A DNA stretch of 64,000 nt from Corbicula japonica. Its lineage: Eukaryota; Mollusca; Bivalvia; Venerida; Cyrenidae. The notes beneath the pieces are model-generated. The model was not told where the DNA came from. It did no database searches and saw nothing but the letters and a program-made list of their open reading frames with translations. The first letter of the stretch is position 1; the number at the start of each line of letters is the position of its first letter. The stretch spans positions 434,001-498,000 of the forward strand of contig JAZAYU010000174.1 of the NCBI GenBank assembly GCA_038501625.1. Direction: 5' to 3'. Position numbers and translations under genes: made by a program. Positions 21,557-33,391 of this stretch are shown here, in pieces.

Positions 21557-22350
21557 TAGAGCTCGATACTAAGACATGTAAGAGCAATAATTCTCTTAAA
21601 CATATATTTTTAGTCACATCTTGATGCAGATATGATATCGACAAGGTAGAAATATTGGGAACCCAGTAAATCGTGCGTAATTCACCACACTATATAACCG
21701 GGACACATCGCAGCAGAGTGCGAATGTTGCATAAGATCCGCAGAAAATAATCCACATTTTATTAATATTTAACAGCATGAATTTTGCAAAGGTAATATTT
21801 ATTTTTTTACGGATAAATGTACAATGTGTACAACGCAGATCATGTAGTTTCATGTCAAAACTTACTGTGAATGTCTAACTGTATTACATCCAACACATAA
21901 TAAAATCTGTCCTGTTACTGTCAACGAAAGCTCGATTTTGTAAACGTAGCTCTATAACGATTAAAGAAGACGCGCAATGTTTGTGGGTAACATACGCAGG
22001 AGATAATTGCTCAACAAAGAAATGAACAGGACAGTAACAGGACAAATTGTATTTTGTGTTGAAAAAAAAAAATAAAGTTAGACATTTGCTTTCATTGATG
22101 ACCGGCATACATAAAAAATATCGCGACACCATACTTTCTACAATATTTTCACAATTAACTTTTTTGTACAAACTACAGGATTTACGATCTTGAAAAACCT
22201 TGTCATTATGTGTTTATCGACCCTTATAAATAAATATTAGTTTAAAAAATGCACGCGGTCGATTATTTTCTTTTTTTAACAGATCTGCAATGTGTGCGCT
22301 CTGCTGCGACGTGCGCCAGTTATTTAGTGTGTTTACCATTGTGTACACAC

Positions 22351-22410
22351 CGGTCACGTGATCATCACATTGACTATGTTAGCCTGATGACGTGACCGCT
22401 ATTTATAGAA
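22351..22410 (+). promoter_or_regulatory. Possible promoter: inverted CRE/E-box motifs plus TATA-like element
   Basis: CGGTCACGTGATCATCA (22351-22367) is imperfectly inverted as TGATGACGTGACCG (22386-22399), giving an E-box CACGTG and a CRE-like TGACGTGA. A TATTTATAG follows at about 22401. The pair lies about 235 bases before the ATG of the HEPN-NACHT gene. Function is inferred from motifs and position only. Confidence 0.3.
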
Positions 22411-22644
22411 TGGTGTGTTTACTATATTTAGATTGGGGTTTTCAAACTTGTTACTAAATTTTAAGTTTATCTAGTTTAAGCCAGATATTTTGTACGGGAA
22501 TTTTCATTCTTCGTTTGATAACTCAACTGCTCAAATCGTGTTTATTGAAATAAGGATAAAAATCTATTTCAGCTTTAATCGTTACAAGATGATGTTAAAC
22601 TGGAAAAAACGGCGCAAGAAATATATTTAATTCATAACAAAAAA

Positions 22645-23181
22645 ATGGCTACGTCGCATGAAAAAACAGTAAAGAATGTACAGTATAAGAACTGGTTAAG
22701 ATCTGGTCTCGGACTGAAATACTTGAACGAAGGACTTCAGCCATTTGTTACGGACATTATTAAAGATCAACATGGAAAGTTTGTTGCAAACTTACAACCA
22801 TGTAGTACGTGTTCATTTCAGACTCTCCTACCGCATCACGCGTTGAAAGTTGGGAGGAACTGTAGTCTTGGGCGAGCAAAGTGCCTGTGTATCGGATCTA
22901 AACACACTGTAAGGACACCTTGTCCAATCAATGTCTGTGGACAGATTTACGACAAGATCTTATTTAGTCATTCATTCGGAGACCCTAACTTCAGCAATAC
23001 CGATATCACCAAGTGGGTTACAGACCCATGGGAGCTTGCAAAATGTTACATTAACACAGGAGGATACAGGGAAAAGACGTCTGCAGAAGACACAGACTGT
23101 CTTGGCATACTGAGCGTAATCACCAATAATATCGAATTTCATGTGCGAATAGATGCCACGACAGTAGATACCTGTTCAAGG
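22645..23181 (+). CDS. HEPN-NACHT gene exon 1: DUF4559-like N-terminal half
   Basis: 179 codons from an ATG preceded by an A-rich stretch. YKNWLRSGLGLKYLNEGLQP opens the domain at the same distance from Met as in CXorf38 (residue ~12). A Cys/His-rich middle (CSTC, then CLC, then CPINVC) suggests metal binding, followed by KWVTDPWELAKC and TDCLGILSVIT. The exon ends in phase 0 before GTAAAA at 23182. The frame is intact throughout. Confidence 0.75.
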
Positions 23182-23690
23182 GTAAAATATAATTTCTTTT
23201 TCATAATCAATGCCATTTTGGTTTATGGACGCCTTTTTTAAAACATGTTATATGTTGCTAAATCCTGCTGTACTAGCTGAACAAGTGCTCGTAAATAAGT
23301 CCATTGAGCATATAGAGCTACTTCTGGTACCTATAATTAATAAATCATTGTTTTTGTGGTAGTCTGGTCTTTATTAGTGATGGCGTCTATCGACTCAGCG
23401 ACTGAATTGTCATGTGTTCACAGAAGAGGTAGTTTAATGTTATATCTTATACTACGCATTGATTGTGCAGTTTAAAAAAACAACAAAAAAAAACATGAAA
23501 GCACATTTTTTATAAACCAACTGATGTCGCTACGGTTGAGACTTTAATATCAATGTAAAAAATTATCAGCTGCATAGAACAGGTAAACCTGTCAATGTCC
23601 TATCAATTTGCTGTTGCTTCTGTATGCTGCATATCACCTGACATTTTATTAGCTCGACTATTCGAAGAATATGTCGAGCTATTGTACTCA

Positions 23691-23725
23691 CTTGGGCGTC
23701 GGCGTCGGCGTCGCCGTCGGCGTCC
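23691..23725 (+). repeat. GGCGTC hexanucleotide patch
   Basis: Five to six imperfect GGCGTC units after CACTTGG; encodes a spurious Arg-rich string in one frame. It marks the left interior of the TIR element. Confidence 0.85.
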
Positions 23726-23739
23726 CGCTTTGGTTAAAG

Positions 23740-25195
23740 TTTACGTGCAACCTACCTATATCTTAAAAACTACTATAGCTACAGCTTTTAAACTTGGCAC
23801 ACTTGTTCATCATCATGTCCCGAGTGTGTTTGCCAAGAACCATAACTCTAACTTTCATTTTGATCAAATTATGGCCCTTTTTTGACTTAAAATTTCAGGT
23901 TAAAGTTTGCGTGCAAGCTACTGTACAAACTCACAACTTCAATACTACCTATACTACAGCTTTAAAACTTGGCACACTTGTTCATCATCATGTCCCGTGT
24001 GTGTATGCCAAGAACCATAACTCTAACTTTCATTTTGATCAAATTATGGCCCTTTTTCGACTTAGAATTTCAGGTTAAAGTTTGCGTGCAAGCTACTGTA
24101 CAGACTTATAACTTCAATACTACTTATACTACAGCTTTGAAACATTCAACACTTGTTAATCATCATATCCCAAGTGTGTATGCCAAGAACCATAACTCTA
24201 ACTTTCATTTTTATCAAATTATGCCCCTTTTTCGACTTAGAATTTCAGGTTAAAGTTTGCGTGCAAGCTACTGTACAAACCCATAACTTCCATACTACTC
24301 ATACTATAGCTTTGAAACTTTCAACACTTCTTCATCATCATAATTCAAGTTTGTCTGCCAAGAACCATAACTCTAATTTTCATTTTGTACAAATTATGGC
24401 CCTTTTTCGACTTAGAATTTCAGGTTAAAGTTTGCGTGCAAGCTAGTTACTTTCATACTTCTTTTACTACAGCTTTGAAACTTAAGACACTTGTTTACCA
24501 TCATGACCCTGACTATTTATGCCAAGATCCATAACTCTTTCTTTCATGATAATCAAATTATGGCCCTTTTTCAACTTAGAATTTCAGTTAAAAGTTTGCG
24601 TGCAAGCTACTGTACAAACCCATAACTTCCATACTACTTATACTACAGCTTTGAAACTTTCAACACTTGTTCATCATCATAATTCAAGTTTGTATGCCAA
24701 GAACCATAACTCTAATTTCCATTTTGTTTAAATTATGGCCCTTTTTTGATTTAGAATTTCAGGTTAAAGTTTGCGTGCAAGGTAGTTACTTAAATACTTC
24801 TTGTACTATAGCTTTGAAACTTAACACACTTGTTTACCATCATGACCCTGACTATGTGTGCCAAGAACCATAACTCTTTCTTTAATTTTTAATCAAATTA
24901 TGGCCCTTTTTCGACTTAGAATTTCAGGTTAAAGTTTGCGTGCAAGATAGTTACTTTCATACTTCTCGTACTATAGCTTTGAAACTTAAGACACTTGTTT
25001 ACCATCATGACCCTGACTATGTATGCCAAGAACCATAACTCTTTCTTTCATTTTTAATCAAATTATGCCCCTTTTTTGACTTAGAATTTCAGGTTTAAGT
25101 TTGCTTGCAAGCTAGTTACTTTCATACTTCTTGTACTATAGCTTTGAAACTTATCCATCATCATGACCCTGACTATGTATGCCAAGAACCATAAC
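23740..25195 (+). repeat. Tandem array of about 175-bp units
   Basis: About nine units, tracked by TGCCAAGAACCATAACTC near 23832, 24007, 24181, 24357, 24520, 24695, 24860, 25027 and 25185. Each also carries AATTTCAGGTTAAAGTTTGC and GTGCAAGCTA. Later units are about 165 bp and more diverged. Overlapping ORFs in the first units are by-products of the periodicity. Confidence 0.9.
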
Positions 25196-25458
25196 TTAAA
25201 AATTAAGGTTTAAAACTTTGTATACCTTTATTTTATCTTACATCAGGTTTATTTTCAAAGGCCCATAACTCATCCTTGCTTTTTTATATTTGATTTTTGC
25301 CCTTTTCACTTGAAATTAGAATTAAGACTTATAAATAATTGTTAAAGGTTCAATGTTAGTGTTTTTCATATGTAATGCTATAGAAAATGTTTACAACAGA
25401 TGTACTTAACATACTTTGGTTGAAAGTGTTGAGTAATTGTGGGGTGGGTGGGGGCATA

Positions 25459-26340
25459 GACTATACTATACTATACTATACTATACTATACTATACTATA
25501 CTATACTATACTATACTATACTATACTATACTATACCATACCATACCATACCATACCATACCATACCATACCATACCATACTATTACTATATTATTACTT
25601 TACTATACTATTACTATACTTTTACTATACTATTACTATACTATACTATACTATACTATACTATACTATACTATACTATACTATACTATACTATACTATA
25701 CTATACTATACTATTACTATACTATACTATACTATACTATACTATACTATTACTATTACTATTACTATACTATTACTATACTATTACTATACTATTACTA
25801 TACTATACTATACTATACTATACTATACTATACTATACTATACTATACTATACTATACTATACTATACTATTACTATACTATACTATACTATACTATAAT
25901 ATACTATAATATACTATAATATACTATACTATTACTATTACTATACTATACTATACTATACTATACTATACTATACTATACTATACTATTACTATTACTA
26001 TACTATTACTATACTATTACTATACTATTACTATACTATACTATACTATTACTATACTATTACTATACTATACTATACTATACTATACTATACTATACTA
26101 TACTATACTATACTATACTATACTATTACTATTACTATTACTATACAATACAATACAATACAATACAATACAATACAATACAAAACAATACAAAACAATA
26201 CTATACTATACTATACTATACTATACTATACTATACTATACTATACTATACTATACTATACTATACTATACTATACTATACTATACTATACTATACTATA
26301 CTATACTATACTATACTATACTATTACTATTACTATTACC
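25459..26340 (+). repeat. ACTAT pentanucleotide microsatellite, about 880 bp
   Basis: Nearly uninterrupted (TATAC)n, with CCATA runs at 25535-25580, an ATTACT sub-pattern between, and CAATA runs at about 26145-26200. Three reading frames are open by periodicity and encode Tyr/Ile/Leu strings; these are not genes. Length and variant structure imply high mutability. Confidence 0.97.
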
Positions 26341-26470
26341 ATTACTACACCAGCAACACCAACACCACCACCAACAACAACATCAACAACAACACCAACA
26401 ACCAACACCACCCCTACCACCACCAACAACAACACCAACAATGACAACACCAGCAACCAGCATACCATAC
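26341..26470 (+). repeat. CAACAC/CAACAA-rich low-complexity tail
   Basis: Follows directly on the pentanucleotide tract; a purine-pyrimidine-biased A/C strand with trinucleotide-like repeats. Confidence 0.8.
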
Positions 26471-27279
26471 TGTACTACACCACGCCACACCACTATAGGT
26501 GGGCAGGGATAGTAAGTTGATGGGTGTGGGATCAGTGGTTTATGGGCTGGGTTGTGTAAACCCTAAAAAAATCTACAAGAATAAATGAAGTGTAATTTAT
26601 TGATTTCCTAACTTGGATTAAGAAACTTTTGTTCATGTGTGTTCGTTGGAGGCGTCATAAACTCCTGAATCACTCCCCAGTTTAAATGAAGCCCAGTTAC
26701 AATGTGCTTAATAATTCTGACTTTTCGAATAGTCGAGCTTGCAGTCGTTTCCGACTGGCTCTTGTTTTTTGCATTACTGTTTATGTTTATCTGGGTTCTT
26801 GTTCAGGTATGAAAATATGTAAAAATGTATGTGATTTTTCTGATGAAAAAATAAATTCGATATTACATGTATGAGTTTTGATAACATTAGAGTGACACCA
26901 CTCTATCACATGATTGTTAAATTATCTTTTTTTATTGATTTTACATTATTATTTAAAATTAAACAGCTAATTATAATAATTTATTATTTAAATCAATAAT
27001 CTTCTCGCCTTATAAGCCATTACTCACTTTAGAGTACGGATGTGAGGTTATTAGATGTGTAAGAAAAACGGGCAAAATGCATCCTTACTTATCTGGTTAT
27101 TCTTTATCCATCTTCCTAATATTCTAAGGGATGTGGATCTTTAACAAGCTTATTAAAAATAACTCGTTCATTCTGACGTTTCCGCTTTATAGCCTTTATC
27201 GAATCTCAGAAATTGCATAAACTGCTACATTTCGTTCACACGCCTTTACCGGAAATAATAATACAAAAACAAGACAGTA

Positions 27280-27480
27280 TTGCGACCGTGTGTGGTTTTA
27301 GATGTGAATTAGAGGTTATGTGTACAAGATAGTTCGTGCGTGTGTTTGTGTGCACGTTCCTGCATGTGCGCGCTAGCTTGTTTGTGAGTGCGTGGGTGCT
27401 AGGTGCTTGCGCGTGTGTGTTCACGTGCATATAAGTGTGCATGCGTCTACATTTATGTGTGTGCGCGTGTCTGTGTAGGT
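27280..27480 (+). repeat. GT-rich degenerate microsatellite
   Basis: Strand dominated by GTGTGT / GTGCGTG motifs with interruptions, ending near 27480. The ORF on the opposite strand is a His/Thr-rich by-product. Confidence 0.7.
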
Positions 27481-27539
27481 TTAAAATATGATAGTTCTTA
27501 AAGCCTCGGGGTCATCTCGTAATCTCGGGGATTTTCTAG

Positions 27540-28340
27540 TATATGGTATTGTCTGTCGGTCTGTTTCTTGGTTTCCGGATGATCACTCGTGAAAGGCTTG
27601 ACATATTTAAATATTTTTTGGTACAAAGGTCTAACACCCTATTTAGATACACGTCAAGTTAGATTGAGGCTGGTGGGATCAATGTAAATGTCACTGTTAC
27701 TAAAAATGGAAAAATGCTAGATAACTCATTAAAGGGCGTCAAATATTCAAACAATATTTCTTATATAGGTGTAACATCACAAGATACAGCTCAAGTTTGA
27801 CTATGGTGCTGATGTGGCAGTGTCAAGGTCAGTGTTACTAAAAATGGAAACATGTTTTCCGGATGATAACTCTTGAAATACTTCACAGATTTCATCAATT
27901 TGGGACATATATGTTACATCACAAGATACAGGTCAAGTTCGACTTTGAAGCATGTGAGTTCAGGTCAAAGTTACTGTTACAAAAATTGGAAAAAGGTTTT
28001 CGGATGATTACTCATAAAAGACTTCAAAGGTTTAAACTATTTCTGGTATAGAGGTGTAGCATTACAAGATACATGTCATGTTCGACTTCGGTGCCTGTTG
28101 GTTCAGTGTCATTGTCACTATTACCTAAACTTAAAAACTTCATAATTGCTCAGTTACTATAATCAGATTCTTGAATGAAATTTGGTGTATTGGTGATTTC
28201 TGTGAAAACTACTCCTGGAATTGGAAGTGGGGCCAGTGAATAGATAAAGGTTAAGTTCTACTTTGATGCATGTGGTGTTTAGGCCACTGTTACTAACAAA
28301 CTCAAACCGTTTCTGATATAACTTTAGAAGGAATTAGATA
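27540..28340 (+). repeat. Degenerate tandem repeat with about 170-bp units
   Basis: Recurring blocks TTTCCGGATGAT, ACATCACAAGATACA, AGGTCAAGTTCGACTTTG and TCAGTGTTACTAAAAATGGA appear four to five times with drift. No coding potential is seen. Confidence 0.7.
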
Positions 28341-28379
28341 TTGTGGTGAAACTTGCTGTATATCCTTTCCACGACCATA

Positions 28380-29305
28380 ACGTATTTAAACGTGACAAAA
28401 TTTTGACTTCCCAAAACCCGGCCCTGTTGTACGGGAAGACGCCCGAAACGTATTTAAACGTGTCAAAACAATCGCTTTTCAAAACCCGACCCTGTTTTTT
28501 CGTCGGAAACCCGTCAATTTATTTTTCATTTTTAAAAAAGTCCTTACTTTAGTGGCTATTTAAAAGAACGCGGAATCATCGATCAGTATTTTAAAACCAT
28601 TAGTCATTTGAATGCATCACATATTTTCTCTCAAATATAATTTAGTAAGAAATTGAATACATTTGACCTAGATAATCTGATAAGAAAATTAGTAATTTTA
28701 AAAAGTTCAATTTTAAGAAAAAAAATCTAATTACATGTGTTGCTGTTTCTTCATCTTTCATTGTCAAAATAAAAAAGTGGCTCCAAAACAGTTATTCATT
28801 ATTTTAAAAATATCCTATATCTACCTAGTAATAACTTAAAAATGACATTTTTTTTGCAATGGCATAAAAATTAATTACTCTTAATTAGATTAATTAATTT
28901 ACGGAATTTTACGTTACAGTCTTCCTGCGAAAAACCGAATTTTTCACAAATTACGTAAAAGAGCGTTGAAATTCGGGATTTTAACGCACTATTCTTGATA
29001 TGCTTTTTTCCACCATTTTTTACAGAAGAAAGACCGTAACGTTAGATAACGTGTTTTACACGGGTTTCTTACCATGTTGAAAATTTCGAATTTCTTTAAA
29101 AGGTAGAAGACCGGTAACGGACAAAAGCGTATATGCTTAATTCAAACATACATTTTTCAACGGGCACTAAAATAAAATTTACGCAGATTTACGTTATGGT
29201 TTTTAAAATCGTGAAAAAAGCACACGTTTAATTACGTTTCGGGCGACCTCCAGTAAAACAGGGTCGGGTTTTGGGAAGTCAAAATTTTGTCACGTTTAAA
29301 TACGT
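28380..29305. mobile_element. 926-bp TIR transposon with TA target duplication
   Basis: The left end starts ACGTATTTAAACGTGACAAA and about 70 bp of it is inverted at the right end, which finishes at 29305. The two arms agree with few mismatches. Both sides are flanked by TA (28378-28379 and 29306-29307), the target signature of Tc1/mariner-like transposons. A second, partial direct copy of the end lies at 28447-28515. The interior is AT-rich with no transposase, so it is non-autonomous. Confidence 0.8.
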
Positions 29306-29345
29306 TACGGACGTCCGTCCGGAAAACATGGCCAGGAAGTTAGCA

Positions 29346-29950
29346 GTGCAGCAGTAACAGCAGTAACACTGCAGTAACACTGCTGGCAGTAACACTGCAG
29401 TAACACTGCTGGCAGTAACAGCAGTAACACTGCTGTAACACTGCTGGCAGTAACAGCAGTAACACTGCTGTAACACTGCTGGCAGTAACAGCAGTAACAC
29501 TGCTGTAACACTGCTGGCAGTAACAGCAGTAACACTGCTGTAACACTGCTGGCGGTAACAGCAGTAACACTGCTGTAACACTGCTGGCAGTAACAGCAGT
29601 AACACTGCTGTAACACTGCTGGCGGTAACAGCAGTAACACTGCTGTAACACTGCTGGCGGTAACAGCAGTAACACTGCTGTAACACTGCTGGCGGTAACA
29701 GCAGTAATACTGCTGTAACACTGCTGGCGGTAACAGCAGTAATACTGCTGTAACACTGCTGGCAGTAACAGCAGTAATACTGCTGGGACTAACAGCAGTA
29801 ATACAACAGCAGTAATACTGCTGGCAGTAACAGCAGTATTAACACTAACACCAGTAACACTGCCGGCAGTTACATCAGTAACACTTCTTGAGGAACAGCA
29901 GTAATACAAGTGATACTGCTGGTAGTAACAACACTGCTGTTGTTACTGAT
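29346..29950 (+). repeat. 35-bp minisatellite (CAGTAACA-rich)
   Basis: Units begin GGCAGTAACAGCAGTAACAC at 29411 and repeat exactly every 35 bases (29446, 29481, 29516, 29551 and so on to 29761), about 11 units, with degraded ends on both sides. All three reverse frames stay open because 35 is not a multiple of three; the Leu/Val/Cys-rich ORFs are artefacts. Confidence 0.95.
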
Positions 29951-30157
29951 GACACCAACAACTGTTAGCAAAAGCACATGTATCAGAACATATACATTTG
30001 AAATTTGAACCAGGAAAATCTTCAACCATGCTAGCATTATCACTGCTGACAGTCATATGCATTTCAAAAGTATCCACATTCAGAAAACACAGCCTCATAC
30101 AGCTGTAAAGAATACAGGAAATGAGAACGAGTTTATATTATGATTAATTTCAAATCA
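29951..30157. repeat. Left arm of 10-kb-spaced inverted repeat (unique part)
   Basis: Contains ACAACTGTTAGCAAAAGCAC, CCATGCTAGCATTATCA and GAAAACACAGCCTCATACAG. It is inverted at about 40276-40490 with a few percent difference. With the flanking minisatellites it forms matched arms, 29346-30157 and 40276-40712. Confidence 0.85.
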
Positions 30158-30179
30158 CGGTTCATTAAAAAAATGATGA

Positions 30180-30640
30180 TAATCCGAGGTTTCACTACCG
30201 TAGTAACTGTTTGCGGTAACGTCAGAAACAATATTATAATTGCTGCCAGTAACAGAATCAACAGCGAGTATACTGCTTGTAGTAATAGGGGTTAGAACAG
30301 TAATACTTCTGGCAGAAGATTTCGTTATAGCAGTCATAATCCCAACAGTAACAGCAGTAACTTCACTACAATGCCACAAGTATTACTTTATTGTAGTTTC
30401 AGCATAAAGATAAAATTTACTGATTATGTATGAGCAATAGCAATGCAGCAGTCAGCAATAAAAGTAGAAGCACTTAAGGCAGCTGCAGTATTATTACTGC
30501 TAGCAGTAGCATAAATAAGAGCAAAGAAGCTGCTAATAGTAGGATGACACTTATGGGAATTAGTAAAAAAAGTACATCTGACTGTTACATCAGTATTGCG
30601 GCGTGAAAAGCAAGATAATCTTTCCTTATTGTTATCCTCT
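30180..30640. repeat. Degenerate CAGTAA-derived tract
   Basis: Scattered CAGTAACAG-like motifs (for example near 30245, 30290 and 30350) continue the minisatellite in decayed form. No gene is seen. Confidence 0.5.
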
Positions 30641-30697
30641 GTTTAGAAACAACCACTGACGATTCCACTTAGGGCGCCACTATAATATCTTACTAAT

Positions 30698-30968
30698 GTT
30701 AAAAAAAGTGAAATGTGCATATCAGGAATCGAAACATACAGAGGACACAGCCTCCCCACACAGTCAAGAAGAAGAGAAAGAGAGAGAAAGAGATCATGTT
30801 TAATAAAATGATCAGTTTCAAAACTGACACCACAAACAATTAAAAAAAATTGAGAACCCGAGGGGTTACCGCCTTGGAACGGTCAGTGGCAAAACAATTT
30901 GCCACGGGCGGGGGGGGGGGGGGGGGGTTAAACCAGGTTCTAGGGTGCACCAACCTCACACTTGCACC
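30698..30968 (+). repeat. Dispersed repeat family A copy with long G-run
   Basis: Same block order as 5610-5917, but the GGGGGTTTAAACC segment has expanded into a G-run of about 17 bases at 30911-30927. It ends near CACCAACCTCACACTTGC. Confidence 0.75.
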
Positions 30969-32649
30969 TAAAAAGCGTGTAGCTAAATATACATTCGCGC
31001 AGTTTTACTTCTGGATGAGGTTTAAAACGGTAAAATATTTGTTGTTGTTTTTTTTGCTAAGAAGAACTTGTAGAATTCCTGATTTATAATCGTAGGATAA
31101 ACCACGATCACCAGTAGTAAAGGCTTGGGTGATATTGTGTATTTTAGCAGGATTTTGCGGTATGCGGTGATTGTGGGATATAAAACTGAGATATAACATG
31201 GATGGAGTTCTCTGTTATAATTTATCTTACAATGTTCACACTTCTGCAGACGTTTTAATGTCTGAATTGTATAATATAGCTTATTTTCTATTCTTTGTAC
31301 AGGCATAATTGCACACATATACACGAAGATTAAGTAGAAAAATAAAATGGTTTGGGCATAAAGTGCTTACAACATGTGCCCTTCCCTTAATTGTTTAATG
31401 ATATGAAATGGATGCAATTGATGTTTATGATATGCGATATGATATGTGAAATAATTTATTTGTAATAAATGGACTTTAAATACATTATATGAAAAGAACC
31501 AATGACACGGTAACAGCTACTTTACAGATGTACTTAAAGGATAATGCAAGTTCGTAATTATTGATAAACCTTTATCAAGCCTTTTTTTTATTCGACCACA
31601 TGTAGACTCACAATAATTATTTAGACCTCTTTTCAACAACAGCAACTTAATTTTGTCATATTTGCTTTGCGGTATTTTATGGTAATTTTGGTGGAATTAG
31701 AACACCAGCTTTAATGCATACTACAACGATGTTATTTGCGGTTCCACGCTAATAAAGTTCAATGTTTTTATGAAGTGTAAGTCTCAGTTGTCTCTTTTTT
31801 ATTGTTGCATTGTACCCACAAAGTTAAATAACACGATCACTAACACCAAATATGTACTGCGTGTGAATTCAGTAGGATTGGTGCAAATCAATAAAGAAAC
31901 ATACCGTTATATAACTCATAGACGTCTAAAATTACTGAACATCTAGTAAATATTAATTTGTAGGTACTATGGAACAATAAAGTACAGAAGAGACAATTAA
32001 CCTACACTTCCATTAGTCCGAATATATATAATTACTAACAGAACTAAGCAATGACATGTTTATAGTATGCATAAAACCAGGATCTAACCGGACACGGACG
32101 TGCACTACATTAAACTAAAGCAATACTATTATAACAACAACGACAGTATAAAATTTACGTCAAAACTGTTCTATAATTCAAAAGATATTACTTGAAATAA
32201 AAGAAATTATTAACCCGTTACGTTTGGAGTATATCAAGAGACACAGTGTAACATAATAAATCAATAAACGTGTTTAATAACCAACTGTTTCCTTATTACA
32301 TTCAGCAGTAAAGCTTGCTGACATACGTACAGAAACCATGGAAATTTACCAAGTCAACATCGTGAATAGATTCAATAGCATATAGGCTGGATCATCTGGA
32401 TACCTGTAAATAATGTTTGTTGCCGACGACAACAATGGGAAACAGATTGGCTACTATTAAAGTTTAATAGTGCCTTTCCCACTCTTCATATTGGCAATGC
32501 CTCAGTGTGCTTGAAATGTCCAAGGGATGCGTTGAAATGCAACGTAATAATGGTACCCAAATACCACAGTTTAATGAACCTTAATAATTATAGTCCTGCT
32601 TTTCCAAGAAATGATCAACAGAACTTTGTAAAAGTTTCTTAACATTTTC
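30969..32649. other. AT-rich intron DNA
   Basis: No repeat, exon or RNA structure is recognised. Short minus-strand ORFs of 60-100 codons (for example 31022-31324) lack domains. Confidence 0.5.
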
Positions 32650-33150
32650 CCGATTATACCGTAAATGAGACCTTAAATTCATAATCTCACGTTCAGCAAT
32701 AAAACTTAATGAAATAGACAAAGGCAGATTTTTCTTATTCTCTACGTTGAAATTGCAAATAAGTCTAATGCCACCTGGGATAAACAGTCGGCGTCAGTAA
32801 AACAGCTTCTTTCGCCGACGAACAGTCGGTCAGGACACGTAAGATTTCAGAAGAGAAGTATTTTTACACGGACACTAACGCTGCCAGCTCCGCCCCTGAC
32901 TCGTTGTGCAAAGAAACTTTCCGACCAATTTTAGGATATGACAATCCCCTCTCAACCACAAGTGACCGCTTCTCGATCCAAGCGGTGGTCGAATGTCAGT
33001 AACTAGCAGTAAAAACATATCAAATTGCTTTAAAATGATGCCATGCTTTTTTTTCTATGAAAATTTCACGTTAAATACACATAGAGCATTAGAACTATGT
33101 GATTTAACAAGCGCAGATATTCATTCTTGTCCTTGCTAACATTGTTAATA

Positions 33151-33391
33151 GGTCCAACGCCATCTTGATTTAACAGTCGGTGACGTTGAAACAGTTTCCG
33201 TTGCCGACGGCAAGCCTTTCAGGCAATGCCACCCTTCAACAGAGTCGTATTTTTACACCGACACTAACGCTGCCAGCTCTGCACCTGACTCGTTGTGCAA
33301 AAAAACGTTCCGACTAATTTTAGTATATGACTATCCCCTTTCAACCACAAGTTACCGCTTCTCGATCCAAGCTGTCGTCGAATGGCAGTAA
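33151..33391 (+). CDS. Representative exon-like unit (79 codons, unknown protein)
   Basis: After TAG at 33148-33150 the frame opens at 33152 with VQRHLDLTVGDVETVSVADG, then KPFRQCHPSTESYFYTDTN, two Cys (QCHP and SLCKK), and YDYPLSTTSYRFSIQAVVEW before TAA. A TGCTAAC-like branch point lies about 15 bases before the acceptor. The same frame is kept in five other units, some with paired indels that restore it (34301 unit). I do not recognise the domain. Alternatively the unit is a satellite whose ORF is kept by recent homogenisation, or an internal exon with a CA|GTAACC donor. Confidence 0.35.

Larger units (their letters stand above)
23651..26739. mobile_element. 3.1-kb element bounded by 16-bp perfect TIRs
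   Basis: AGCTCGACTATTCGAA (23651-23666) is exactly inverted at 26724-26739. A shorter AGCTCGA / TCGAGCT palindrome lies at the left end (23651-23680). Inside are a GGCGTC-rich patch, nine 175-bp tandem units, the ACTAT pentanucleotide tract and a CAACAC-rich tail. There is no transposase. I recall similar ends being abundant in clam genomes, but no target duplication could be fixed. Confidence 0.65.

Noticed and set aside
23595..24873. Series of similar 68-96 codon ORFs
   Set aside because: By-product of the 175-bp tandem units; later units break the frames freely and no splice or start context is shared.
25387..25919. Two overlapping long ORFs of Tyr/Ile/Leu/Thr repeats
   Set aside because: They are produced by the ACTAT pentanucleotide tract, which has no stop codons in several frames; no gene context exists.
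29411..29795. Regularly spaced repeats resembling a CRISPR array
   Set aside because: The units are contiguous with no unique spacers, and the DNA is eukaryotic with introns.
29279..29909. Three overlapping minus-strand ORFs of 135-189 codons rich in Leu, Val and Cys
   Set aside because: They arise from the 35-bp minisatellite, which stays open in all three reverse frames; the same peptide string appears shifted in each frame.
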